Notes: generated by a model from the sequence alone, not told the origin. A stretch of DNA of 64,000 nucleotides from Pseudoalteromonas luteoviolacea (GCF_001696455.1 NZ_MAUJ01000008.1:64501-128500), one strand, 5' to 3'; counted from the stretch's first letter, positions 8,166-17,600 are shown. Made by a program: numbers and translations.

Positions 8166-9350
8166 TTACTTTAAATACTCCATAGGTTCGCCTGTTTGCT
8201 CCGACCTGTCAGAGAGCGTCTTATCTGGCTGGCGTAGATCTGGCTTTATTTTATGACCAAACTTGTCCACGCTATTGAGGTACTCGTCTTTTTCATCCAG
8301 CTCTGATTTAAGCTCTCCAGGTTTATGGGTCTCTTTAAAGCGGGCATTCTCATGCGTCAAGCTACTCTCAGTATTGAGTATGAGCGGCAGGCCATCTTTA
8401 CCGCTGCCAATGACTACCACTTTGGCATTATTGGACTTGGCAAGCTCTATGGTTGCTTCAATGCCTCGCCATTTTAAGTAAGCTTCAGAAATTCCATCAC
8501 TGACCATCTCTTGAAATAATGCTATCCCTTTCGCCTCTTCTTCTTTACGCATCGCTTCTTTTTTCGCGACTTCAACACGCATTTTATATTCTTCTAAAAT
8601 GTAGTTTTGATTCACTTTAGAAATAATTGCGCTGTGCACTTTATCTGGGAGATCAACACGCTTTATCAAGACATCATCTAGATTCACTAAATGGTGGCCC
8701 GCCATCGTTTTAGCTTCTTGACGTAACATGGATTTTTCTTTGAGCTCTAACTCATTAAGCACCTGCCCCAACAACTCTTCTTGCACCTCTTTGCGCTGAT
8801 TGCCATAGACCTGTTCGGCATCATACTGAGACACTATCATGCGCACCCCAGAGCTCACTTCAGGCAGAATTATTTCATCCACGTAATTGGGCCCAACCAA
8901 TTTATGGAGGTATGGAATAAACTCCACTTCTGGACGATAACGTACGGTAATATCCAGTGTGATACGCAATCCTTCTTTGGTTATGGCATACACATTAGTA
9001 TGCGCCGTTTGGTAGCGACTTGAATAAATCGTTAACGTATCCCAAGGGAACACCAAAACCGTCCCTTCTTGCAATGGTTGCTCTAAATAAGTACCGCCAG
9101 CAAAGCGCTTCCACAGCACCCCCACTTCACCAGAGTCGACCTTGATAAATATGACTGGGATGAGTGCAATTACGATAAAAATACTAATTAACAGTGTAAG
9201 ACCTGCACGAAAACGCCAAGATAATATCCGTCGCCTAAGTTTAGGTTGATACCGCTTAAGCAAGCGCATCAGTAAATTAGATAGAATAATCGCCAGTATG
9301 GCGCTAATGATTATCGTCAGTGTAATATCTGAAGGGAGTATGACGTTCAT
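8166..9350 (-). CDS. SPFH/band-7 (prohibitin-like) membrane protein
   Basis: SPFH proteins form large membrane-bound scaffolds or rings that organise microdomains or modulate membrane proteases. The 394-residue product has two N-terminal hydrophobic segments (about 7-28 and 49-72), then a prohibitin-like SPFH domain (about 72-260: VDSGEVGVLWKRF, ITKEGLRITLDITVRYRP, LPEVSSGVRMIVSQYDAEQVY, LDDVLIKRVDLPDKV). A charged coiled-coil helix (EVAKKEAMRKEEEAKG) and an acidic polar tail follow. Its ATG overlaps the stop of the ABC exporter by 4 nt, so the two are translationally coupled. That coupling suggests a role in exporter assembly or in protecting the membrane from the lipopeptide, which is inference only. 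No NfeD-type protease partner is adjacent. Confidence 0.85.
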   Translation of the reverse strand: MNVILPSDITLTIIISAILAIILSNLLMRLLKRYQPKLRRRILSWRFRAGLTLLISIFIVIALIPVIFIKVDSGEVGVLWKRFAGGTYLEQPLQEGTVLVFPWDTLTIYSSRYQTAHTNVYAITKEGLRITLDITVRYRPEVEFIPYLHKLVGPNYVDEIILPEVSSGVRMIVSQYDAEQVYGNQRKEVQEELLGQVLNELELKEKSMLRQEAKTMAGHHLVNLDDVLIKRVDLPDKVHSAIISKVNQNYILEEYKMRVEVAKKEAMRKEEEAKGIALFQEMVSDGISEAYLKWRGIEATIELAKSNNAKVVVIGSGKDGLPLILNTESSLTHENARFKETHKPGELKSELDEKDEYLNSVDKFGHKIKPDLRQPDKTLSDRSEQTGEPMEYLK

Positions 9351-11008
9351 GATGTTACTCCTTTACTCTCAACTTCATGGTGTTCCATTAGCTGTCCTTC
9401 GACCATTTTTAAGTGCACATCCGCAAGATGGAAATAGGCATCATCATGGGTGATGGCAATCACGGTATTGCCGCGTTCTTTTAGTTTAGGCAGTACTTGT
9501 TCATAGAACTTGCGTCTAAAAATGGGATCTTGGTCCGCAGCCCATTCATCAAAGATGTAAATTGGCCGATTTTCTAAGATGGTACTTAATAGCGCCAAAC
9601 GCTTGCGCTGCCCTGTCGACAAGTCGATGCTACTGAACTCACCGTCTTTAATCCCCACTTTGGTGTTCATCTCTAAAAAGGCGAGCCAGTCGTCAATCTC
9701 TTCTTGATTGTTGTGATGGATCCCATAAAGCTGTTTAAATAAATGAAAATCAGCGAAAACAGCAGTAAATAAACTGCGATAGGCATCCCTTAAGCTCTCC
9801 GTGACAGGCTGTCCATCTAATACAATCTGGCCAGCTTGAAGCTCGTATAAGCCAGTTAGCATACGAATAAACGTGGTTTTACCGCTGCCGTTTCCTCCAG
9901 TGATAAAGGTAACCTGCCCACGTTTAATACTGAGGTCTACCGGCCCAACAAAGAAAGGTCGGTCACCGCCTTTATGGGCATGTTGATAATATGCCCCCTC
10001 AAATCGCAACTCATCAAAACCATGCACATGAGAAATATGATCATGCTCGTGGCCGTGTGATGGAGCCGACTCACGTCGTAAATCCTCTTCTAGTGCCAAG
10101 ACATTTTGCGCCGCTTCCGTGGCCGTAGTATAAATGGGGATCCCCCCGACAATGCTGGTAATCGGGCCGATTAAAAAAAGTGAGGCCGTGGTCACTTTGA
10201 TAACCACATCGGTATAAACATGAGAGAGACTTGGTACAATGAACACCATGGCACCCGTTGCCGCAAAGAACGTAATTTGCGACAGTACAAAATCGGTCGC
10301 GAATAAGGTCTGGGTTGTGGTTTTGGCGCGCTTCGCGCGGGCAGAATCCATCACAAACTCATGCTCTAGATCATCCGCTCGTGGCACACTTAATTTCACT
10401 TCTTTAAAACCGTCGAGCAAATCAGACAAACGCTGAATCAGCTTGTTTTCACTCTCAAACGACAACTGCATATTGCGCTGAATTTCATTGGCTCTTAAAC
10501 GGTGAATACTGGCCCCCATCAAAATTAAAATGGAGATCACCAAAAACGCCACAAATGAATGCCAAGCAATATATAGAGAGGTAAAAAATACCAAACTAAT
10601 CGACTGGCCAATAATGACGAATAATTGCGCGGACTGAGAAATGGTTTGCAGCTCTTTACTCAGTGTATTAAAAATACGCTCTTTGCCTATCTTTTCTATG
10701 GTTGATAGCTCGGTATGGCGCACACATTCAAATATTTGTACACGTAATCTATCAATGGCTTTTTCAACCATTTTGGCCGCTTTTGTCATTAAGCGCTGTT
10801 GCGTTAAACCATAAATCGAGATGGTTAAAATAAACAGCACCAAATAATAAAGAATGTGGTTTTCTTTGTGAATGTCTGAAATGTTTTCAGAGACATTGTT
10901 AATCAAAGCAAGTACTAACGCATTCGCTAGGCCCGAAATACAGCCCAACATTACGAAAGTCCTTTTCTTAATTTTTATATTCCGACTGATCAGATCGTAT
11001 AATACCAT
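9347..11008 (-). CDS. Cyclic-peptide type ABC exporter (fused TMD-NBD)
   Basis: This 553-residue half-transporter resembles the SyrD/PvdE cyclic-peptide exporter family, which moves non-ribosomal peptides out of the cytoplasm as a homodimer. Six membrane helices occupy about 15-300. The ATPase domain has Walker A GGNGSGKTT (371-379), signature LSTGQ (463-467), Walker B IYIFDEW (483-489) and switch His in ITHDD (H521). An unusual His-rich stretch joins the two domains: SHGHEHDHISHVHG (317-330) plus YQHAH (341-345), eight histidines in all. It lies on the same strand as the synthetases and is coupled by a 4-nt overlap to the SPFH gene. I infer that it exports the lipopeptide. Confidence 0.9.
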   Translation of the reverse strand: MVLYDLISRNIKIKKRTFVMLGCISGLANALVLALINNVSENISDIHKENHILYYLVLFILTISIYGLTQQRLMTKAAKMVEKAIDRLRVQIFECVRHTELSTIEKIGKERIFNTLSKELQTISQSAQLFVIIGQSISLVFFTSLYIAWHSFVAFLVISILILMGASIHRLRANEIQRNMQLSFESENKLIQRLSDLLDGFKEVKLSVPRADDLEHEFVMDSARAKRAKTTTQTLFATDFVLSQITFFAATGAMVFIVPSLSHVYTDVVIKVTTASLFLIGPITSIVGGIPIYTTATEAAQNVLALEEDLRRESAPSHGHEHDHISHVHGFDELRFEGAYYQHAHKGGDRPFFVGPVDLSIKRGQVTFITGGNGSGKTTFIRMLTGLYELQAGQIVLDGQPVTESLRDAYRSLFTAVFADFHLFKQLYGIHHNNQEEIDDWLAFLEMNTKVGIKDGEFSSIDLSTGQRKRLALLSTILENRPIYIFDEWAADQDPIFRRKFYEQVLPKLKERGNTVIAITHDDAYFHLADVHLKMVEGQLMEHHEVESKGVTS

Positions 11009-11090
11009 TGTCGTTTTCTTATCATTGTTGTTATGAGCAATGTCGCAACTGGCAACCTTGCACGTTTAGCGCATGTCTTTTTTAGTGGGC

Positions 11091-11267
11091 CTAATCGTCC
11101 TCACTTTCCTGTTGAGGCTGGCGCATTTGCGCAAGCAACAAAATCAATAAACTCACAATCGGTGTGAAAAACAACCCAATAAGAAAAAACCCAACAGGGC
11201 CTGCAAACGTGTTTCGTCCCCAATACCCCGATAAGATACATAGCACCAAATACAAAGCGATTATCAT
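11091..11267 (-). CDS. Small two-helix membrane protein (58 aa)
   Basis: From the ATG at 11267, preceded by GAGGAG at 6-nt spacing, a 58-residue product reads MIIALYLVLCILSGYWGRNT, AGPVGFFLIGLFFTPIVSL, LILLLAQMRQPQQESEDD. Two membrane helices (about 2-14 and 25-48) are joined by a short polar turn, and the tail is acidic. I do not recognise the family. The gene sits between the DUF697 gene and the ABC exporter on the same strand, with 82 nt to the exporter start. It may be an accessory subunit of the exporter or an immunity-type protein. That idea rests on position only. Confidence 0.7.
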   Translation of the reverse strand: MIIALYLVLCILSGYWGRNTFAGPVGFFLIGLFFTPIVSLLILLLAQMRQPQQESEDD

Positions 11268-11299
11268 AATATGCTCCTCAAAAGTCCTTATTTAGCATA

Positions 11300-11330
11300 G
11301 ATAAACCAACAGATAATCTGTTGGTTTATC
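11300..11330. terminator. Perfect 14-bp hairpin between DUF697 gene and exporter genes
   Basis: GATAAACCAACAGA (11300-11313) pairs fully with TCTGTTGGTTTATC (11317-11330) around the 3-nt loop TAA. It lies just after the DUF697 stop and upstream of the small membrane protein. It looks like a terminator or transcript-stabilising stem, although a T-run is lacking. It suggests the exporter genes are a separate or attenuated unit. Confidence 0.7.
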
Positions 11331-11345
11331 TAGGGTTAGCCACTA

Positions 11346-11930
11346 CTATGACGCAGTGGCTCCACTCGGCTGTGCGCCGGCATCACCTTTATCTTTACGA
11401 TATTTAGCAGCAATGTCCGCGATATCTCCCTTAATGCTTGCTAGATTAAGGTCGATTAGCGTGCCACCATTTTCGAAATGACGTATAAAGGTACTACCCA
11501 CCGCATGAGTAGACGCTGCTGAAACCACAGGCATAAATGCGATCGCACTTAAAGTTCCAATCACCGGTACCGCTTTTAAGAAGCTGCTTAAGCCAGCTCC
11601 ACCAAGCGTTTGCGGGAATGATCCCCCGATCACAGCACTGACCGTACCACGCAGTTTATTGTCGCTGTATGATTGGCCATATACCTTGGCAATTTCACCA
11701 ATCATCTTCATTTGAATACCCGTTAAAGCCACTAAATCGACGGCTGGAATGGGAATTAACCCAGAGCCAAATGACCACTTAGAGTACTTATCAACAATGA
11801 TCTGCGCCACGGCTGCTCGGTCTTCTGCCTGCACTGCAGTGCTAGACTGTTCTGTAGCTGATGCGTTTGCAGATGCTGACGCAGTTGCTTCAGTTGCCTT
11901 GTCGTCCTTTGCTGTTTTTGTCGCTGTCAT
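11346..11930 (-). CDS. DUF697/YcjF-like protein
   Basis: The 194-residue product has a low-complexity Ala/Ser/Thr N-terminus (1-38). A conserved core (about 40-165) begins AVAQIIVDKYSKWSFGSGLIPIPAVDLVALTGIQMKMIGEIAKVYG and continues with AVIGGSFPQTLGGAG and two glycine-rich hydrophobic segments (LKAVPVIGTLSAIAFMPVVSAAST). The IPIP-x-VD-x-x-ALT-x-IQ-x-KMI pattern is that of DUF697, found in YcjF-like membrane proteins and often near small GTPases; function is unknown. GAGGATG precedes the start. It lies between the hydrolase and exporter genes of the lipopeptide block. A role in membrane protection is possible but not shown. Confidence 0.75.
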   Translation of the reverse strand: MTATKTAKDDKATEATASASANASATEQSSTAVQAEDRAAVAQIIVDKYSKWSFGSGLIPIPAVDLVALTGIQMKMIGEIAKVYGQSYSDNKLRGTVSAVIGGSFPQTLGGAGLSSFLKAVPVIGTLSAIAFMPVVSAASTHAVGSTFIRHFENGGTLIDLNLASIKGDIADIAAKYRKDKGDAGAQPSGATAS

Positions 11931-11983
11931 AATTCATCCTCTATGATGTAGATTTAAACAGTTGTTGAACCCACCAAATCAGT

Positions 11984-12009
11984 ACAATTTTAAATACAGC
12001 TAAAATTGT
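11984..12009. repeat. Short inverted repeat in the gap upstream of the DUF697 gene
   Basis: ACAATTTTA (11984-11992) and TAAAATTGT (12001-12009) form perfect 9-bp arms around an 8-nt loop, about 55 nt upstream of the DUF697 start. It sits in the 207-nt gap after the serine hydrolase. It could be an operator or a weak terminator; I see nothing that decides between them. Confidence 0.4.
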
Positions 12010-12137
12010 TACTAACTTGCCCTTATCGCTGCAATTTCAAAAGAAAAAGCAGGAATTCGTGTTAAACATAGGCCGACAAAAGCACTGAATTTCAGTTATG
12101 CCCTACCGCAGGCAGCCCGGTTAAAATTGCTATTTAA

Positions 12138-13508
12138 TTAGTTGATTGCCCCATCTAAAACTTCTTGGCATTGCTCTGTGCGATGGCGATCGTTATAGAA
12201 AATAATGTTGCGGATCTCTTCAGCAATACAATCAGACTCATAGCCTGTTTTGTGATAATTGCTAAACGCCATCACCGTCTGATCTCGCTCTAATAAGCGA
12301 GAAAAGCTGGTCACCCATGAATAAGGGTAGCTACCTGAATATTGTAAAAATTTCTCATATTTATTTAGGTTGGTACTCGTCGGATCGTCAGGACAATCGG
12401 CGACCTTGCCATATTGGTTAGGGTCTATGAAGGTTACGAACCAGCCATATCCGAAGTACTCACACTCATCGCTACTTTGCGTATTTTGATAGGGGGCAAA
12501 CGCCATGTCTTTTTGCTCAGCATTCAAAATGGTGTCGCCATATAGGCCTTGATCCCACTTGTGCATGTCTTTTACTGTGGAGTACATATCACCCGCAGAA
12601 TAAAGCACCAACGGATTGCTATATGGGTTTTTGAAGATATGCTCATACGGCGCTGGACCACCGGTTTCAGGCGGTCGGCCCGTTGTTAGAGGTAAGTACT
12701 GATTCTCATCGAATACATAACCCGTGGTCATGTTTTCATATATGCCAATGGCATTAAAGGATCCGCTGTCCGTCATGCTAAGCGGATCTAAAATTTGTTC
12801 TTTAACAATATTTCTGAAGTAAAAACTAGGATCTATCTCGCCCTGCTTGCCAGCCGCTATTTGCTCGATAATATTTCCAATAAGATAGTAATTACAGTTG
12901 CTGTAGGTGAACTTTGAGCCCGGCGTAAAGCTTGGTTTATTGTCTTGTTCCGTACAGGTACAGAAGCGGTTACCAAATCCTTCAGGGCCATTTAAATCCA
13001 GCGTATCATCGTATAAATACGGTCTCCACCCCCAGTCTAGGTAAACCTCTGGGTTATCGCTGTAGTTATCAATACCAGAAGACATACTCAGTAAATTGTG
13101 TAGCGAGACATCAGCACACTGATTCTTAGGGTACCAAGGTAAATAGTCTCCAACAGTTTCTGTTTTCAGATCTTTACCCGCGAGCATACGCAGTAAAATT
13201 GCAGCGGCAAACTCCTTGGTATTTGAGCCGATACGGTATTTAGAGTCGGAAGTATTGGCGACATTATATTGAATGTTCTGTGGTCCACAGTTGGCCTCAT
13301 ACACCACGCTTTCACCCGAGGTCACATATATACTGCCAAAAAACACCATCTTGTCACAGTAATCAGCCACCGTGACCTTAAACTTCTCAATCTGCTCAGC
13401 TGTGATGGTGTTGTCTTTTGCCACGCTATTTTTAAAACACGAGGTCAAAAGTAAACTCATACAACAAAGGCATACGACCCTCAGTTGCTGTTGATAAAGC
13501 CCGTTCAT
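12138..13508 (-). CDS. Serine hydrolase lipoprotein, beta-lactamase (class C)/DD-peptidase superfamily
   Basis: The 456-residue product begins with a lipoprotein signal peptide whose lipobox is LTSC (lipidated Cys24), placing it in the cell envelope. The superfamily's catalytic SxxK motif is SNTK (S95-K98) in YRIGSNTKEFAAA. The second motif is YSN (Y202-N204) in FTYSNCNYYLIGNIIEQIA. A partial third motif could not be fixed by eye. The mature domain is typical of the AmpC/EstB/D-aminopeptidase group. It lies between the hydroxylase and DUF697 genes in the lipopeptide block. Possible roles are removal or hydrolysis of the peptide outside the cytoplasm, or resistance. It lacks the C-terminal membrane helices of the colibactin peptidase ClbP. 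Confidence 0.85.
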   Translation of the reverse strand: MNGLYQQQLRVVCLCCMSLLLTSCFKNSVAKDNTITAEQIEKFKVTVADYCDKMVFFGSIYVTSGESVVYEANCGPQNIQYNVANTSDSKYRIGSNTKEFAAAILLRMLAGKDLKTETVGDYLPWYPKNQCADVSLHNLLSMSSGIDNYSDNPEVYLDWGWRPYLYDDTLDLNGPEGFGNRFCTCTEQDNKPSFTPGSKFTYSNCNYYLIGNIIEQIAAGKQGEIDPSFYFRNIVKEQILDPLSMTDSGSFNAIGIYENMTTGYVFDENQYLPLTTGRPPETGGPAPYEHIFKNPYSNPLVLYSAGDMYSTVKDMHKWDQGLYGDTILNAEQKDMAFAPYQNTQSSDECEYFGYGWFVTFIDPNQYGKVADCPDDPTSTNLNKYEKFLQYSGSYPYSWVTSFSRLLERDQTVMAFSNYHKTGYESDCIAEEIRNIIFYNDRHRTEQCQEVLDGAIN

Positions 13509-13590
13509 TTTTTGTTTCCTTAGAGTTGTTAAGTTAATTTGCCAACTTCTCTACTACTAACAAAACTCATCTAGCTACCAAACCAAAGCC

Positions 13591-14556
13591 TTAATATGCC
13601 GCTTTGGCCATGCCGACCAAGACCTTGCGAGTCCCGGTAAACGCTTCTCTGCCGTGGGTGTACAACATGTTGTCGAGCAACATGATGTCGTTGCGCTGCC
13701 ATTGGTAGGCAAACGTTAATGACCTATACACCTCGTTGATGGTCGCAATATCTTCTGCGCTTATTTCACTGCCATCACCGAAGTAGGCATTGCGCGGCAA
13801 TCTGTCTAAGCCAATACTCTCACGCATGGACTCCGGCATCTGATTATCAATGCTGGAACAATGGAACAAGTGCGCTTGGTTAAACCACACCTTTTCTTTT
13901 GTTTGTGGGTGAGTCGCTACCGCTGGTCGAATTTGTTTGGTTTGTAAGTGATCATCAGACTTCCACTCAAAAATAATGTCGTTTTTCCAGCAATATGCTT
14001 CCACTTCTTCCTTACTTTGGGTCTGGAACACCTCCTGCCAAGGTAGGTCTATGTCTCCGTAATTTCTGACATACATTACACCGAGTTTTTCGAACTTTTC
14101 ACGCAGCGCAATTGGTAACTGCTTGTAGACTTCTCGGCTGTCAGCAAGTGGCGTGTTACCACCTGTTTTTGCTGGCACCACACAGAAAAACCCCATTCTC
14201 ATCGGCCAACAATTTGAATACGCATTTTCATTGTGCTGTAAAATCACCTGTTCGGCGTGATACTCCGTTGTGGTATAAACATTATTTCTCAGTGCAGTAC
14301 GTGGTGAAGAGCGGTATACATACTGGCTTAACGGTTCACCAAAAATCGCTTCTAAAATACTGCTGAACTGATTGGTGCTGACAATGTTCAAACCTCGAAG
14401 CAATGCCACGCCATCTTTGTCTACCCATTCATTAATCTCTTTTATGTGGCTCTTTACCCAAGCTAATCCACTTTGCTTGTGAGCCGATAGGTCATGAATA
14501 AACCTATCTCTTGTGGCCATATTGGCCTCACTATCGAGCGCTAGTAACTGATCCAT
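13591..14556 (-). CDS. TauD/SyrP/AsnO-like Fe(II)/2-oxoglutarate hydroxylase
   Basis: This 321-residue protein belongs to the TauD-type non-haem iron dioxygenases that beta-hydroxylate amino acids in peptide antibiotics (SyrP acts on Asp, AsnO on Asn, VioC on Arg). The iron triad is HNE (H108, E110, an HxE rather than HxD motif) and a distal His at H301 in LYTHGREAF, with R310 placed to bind 2-oxoglutarate. CVVPAKTGGNTPLADSREVY is the family's conserved core. It lies 52 nt downstream of the last synthetase gene on the same strand. As the assembly line is predicted to load one Asp and two Asn residues, beta-hydroxylation of one of these is the likely job. Substrate and timing are inferred. Confidence 0.88.
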   Translation of the reverse strand: MDQLLALDSEANMATRDRFIHDLSAHKQSGLAWVKSHIKEINEWVDKDGVALLRGLNIVSTNQFSSILEAIFGEPLSQYVYRSSPRTALRNNVYTTTEYHAEQVILQHNENAYSNCWPMRMGFFCVVPAKTGGNTPLADSREVYKQLPIALREKFEKLGVMYVRNYGDIDLPWQEVFQTQSKEEVEAYCWKNDIIFEWKSDDHLQTKQIRPAVATHPQTKEKVWFNQAHLFHCSSIDNQMPESMRESIGLDRLPRNAYFGDGSEISAEDIATINEVYRSLTFAYQWQRNDIMLLDNMLYTHGREAFTGTRKVLVGMAKAAY

Positions 14557-14608
14557 TCTATTCCCATCCTTAACTAGGTAAGATAAAATTACAACATAAT
14601 ATTTACAT

Positions 14609-17600
14609 TTATTTGTGCAGTATGTAGTTACTTTCTATCTCTGCCACGAGGTGAGTTAACGCCTCTTGGTTTTGTAAAATTGAAAGGTGATCACCGTCTA
14701 TTTCTAATGCCTTGATGTCCCTAACTACACGCCGCCATCCCATATCTAAATTAATTTCTCGCCCCTCAAACACAGCTGTCTCCGAAGCCTTTATCACTGT
14801 TACGGGTAATTCTGACAGTGGCGCATGCAGTTCGACTTTCGCCAGTAGCTGCGCTCTATATGTCTGATAAAAGCGTTCTAGTTGTGCTTTAGAAAAATAT
14901 ATACCTGCTTGCTCTAACCACTCGGCCAAGATCGTTAACTTTGACGATTCAGCCATTTGAATATAGTGGGCAATCTCATTTTGTCGCGGTGTTAAATGGA
15001 AAAATTCGCAAAGATTGTCCAGCATAAACTGACTAATCTGCGCTTCATCAACGCTGTGCATTGGCTTAGTTGGCAATGGTGTGTCGATTACTGTCAATGA
15101 ACGTATTTCACCCCGAGAAGCTTGCTGCGCCATTTCATAGCCAATAAAGCTGCCAAATGAATGCCCGACCAAATGAACCGATTGCATTGCTTGTATCGCT
15201 TTTAAATAATGTGCAGCTGTGTGTCCAACCGAACCAATCGTAATAGGGTCATGGGCTATTTCATCAGGCTGCAAGCCATATACTGGGATCCTCGGGTCCA
15301 ACTCTTCCACTAAACGCTGAAACGCCATGAGCATTCCACCGGCGCCCGCAATCAGGACCACAGGTGTAAAGCCACTCTCACCATCTTGGAGGCACATCAA
15401 AGTACGTAATTGCGCTTCGTGTTGTCGCTGAGCAGATCGTTGGGCTTCGATATAACTGGCCAATGCTCCTACTGTTGGACTTTGTATCACGGTCGCTAAA
15501 GGCACTGAGATTTTTAAATGGACTTCAATGTCAGCGACTAAGCGCATCACCAATAAAGAGTGGCCACCGAGCAAAAAGAAATCATCATCAAGGCCAACTT
15601 GCTCAACCTTAAGCAGCCCCTCAAACTGCCTTGCTAAACTTTTTTGTAATACGCTTTTTGGTGCTAGGTAGGCATCCTGCTCAGCACTCTGTTGCAACGC
15701 TTGCTGTGTTAACGCTTTTCGATCTAATTTGCCATTTGCTGTATGAGGCAAACACTCAATGGGGACGAGTAGATGTGGCACCATATAGCTAGGTAGCTGC
15801 GCTTTAAGCCGCTCAAGTAGCTCATTTGTTGAAACCTGTTTATCTTGTAGCTCCACAAAGGCCACCAGCTGAGCATGGTTGCTGCTATCTTGACGAACGA
15901 CCACCGCGCATTGACTAACAACTTGCAAAGCCAAGAGCTGACGCTCTATCTCTGCTAGCTCAATCCGGTAACCTCGCACTTTCACTTGGCCATCTTGGCG
16001 ACCTATATACACCAGTTCTTGTTGACTATTAACCTTAACTCTATCACCCGTTTTATAGAGCCTAATACCGGTATCAGGATCTGTGATAAAAGCCTGCGCC
16101 GTTTTCTCTACATCGCCAAGGTAACCCCTTGCAAGCGCCTCACCACTGATAAATAGATCACCCGTTACATAGTCGGGTAAGGGTTTGAGGTTTGCATCAA
16201 GTATATGTAATTTTACGCCATCAACCGCTCGACCAATGGCGATTTCATCGCCTTTATAGGCCGTTACATCCTGCAACGTTGTTGAGATTGTTGCCTCGGT
16301 CGGGCCATAAGCGTTGATCAATCGAATTTGCTCGCCTTGTTGCTCTTGCCACGCACGCAGCGCGGCTATTTGCATTTGCTCACCACCTATCGTGATAGCG
16401 CGTAATTGAGGATTTAATGTCAACGACGAAGCACTCAATTGATGCCAGTAAGCGGTTGGTAGGCTCATTAAAGTCAAGTCAGCTTGATGGCTAAGTCCAC
16501 TCAGTGCCTGCACATCTAAGAGTCGTGATTGTTCACTCATCACCAACGTGGCACCATTTAATAAACAGCAAAACACTTCTTCTGCAAATACATCAAAGCT
16601 AAAGCTGGCAAATTGTAAATAGTTATCTCGATTGGAGATCTTGTATTGTCGAGACAAAAAGTCGACATAATTCAGGACGCTTTTCTGCTCAACCATGACT
16701 CCTTTGGGTACCCCTGTAGTTCCCGACGTGTAAATCACGTAGCAAAGATCGGATGCTGAAGATGTCGCAGCTATATTAACAAGCGTACTCTGTTGGGTGA
16801 CCTCTATGTCATTCAGGAAATAAGTGTCACAGCTGGGTTGCTCGTTTTGCCATAGGGGTTGATCCGCAAGGATAAAAACAGTATTTGCATTGTCAGCAAT
16901 CAAACGCTTTCTTGCCTCTGGCAGTGAGGAGGTGATGGGCAGATAAGCTCCCCCCGCTTTCAACACGGCTAAAATACTAATGATTAAGTCTATACTGGGC
17001 TCAACACAAATCCCTACAATTGGCTGAGTCGATAAGTGGGCAAACTTTCCTTTAAGCCACAGAGCCAATTGATCGGCTTGATTATCGAGTGCCTCGTAGG
17101 TAATGCGCGCTGTCGGAGTCTTGGCAGAGCCGTCGTAAAAGGCTATCGCGTCTTCGTGTTTATATCGCGCAGCTATCTCTTCAAAGGCGCTTGCCACAGA
17201 GCAATGCTGCGAAATTGACGTTGCGGTTGGTGCACCCGATACCGCTATATTGGCAGTAGGAATGAGTAGGGACTTATCTGCTGCGCGTTCATTTGGCAGC
17301 ACATGCGGCAGCTGACTTAACTTTTGCTGAGGAGTTTTACACACTTCCTCAATCAGTAGCGCCAACATAGCCAAAAAGTGTGTTGCACTTTGCTCAGTGA
17401 GTAGTTGGTTCTGGTAACACGCGGTGAGTGATAGTTGCTCACTCCCTGATACCACCAACGTCAGGGGATAATGCGTTTGATCTTTATCGCTTTGATACTC
17501 CACCTCAAATGGCATATCAGCCTGTGTACTCAATGGTGATTGCGGGAAGTTTTCAAAGACATATAGAGCATCAAATAAATCTCGATTGTTATCTATCAGG

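Noticed and set aside
12138..13508. Serine hydrolase as a ClbP-type prodrug-activating peptidase
   Set aside because: ClbP has three C-terminal membrane helices and acts on an N-acyl-D-Asn cap. This protein is a lipoprotein without those helices, and the cluster starts with a FAAL/PKS starter rather than a D-Asn capping module.
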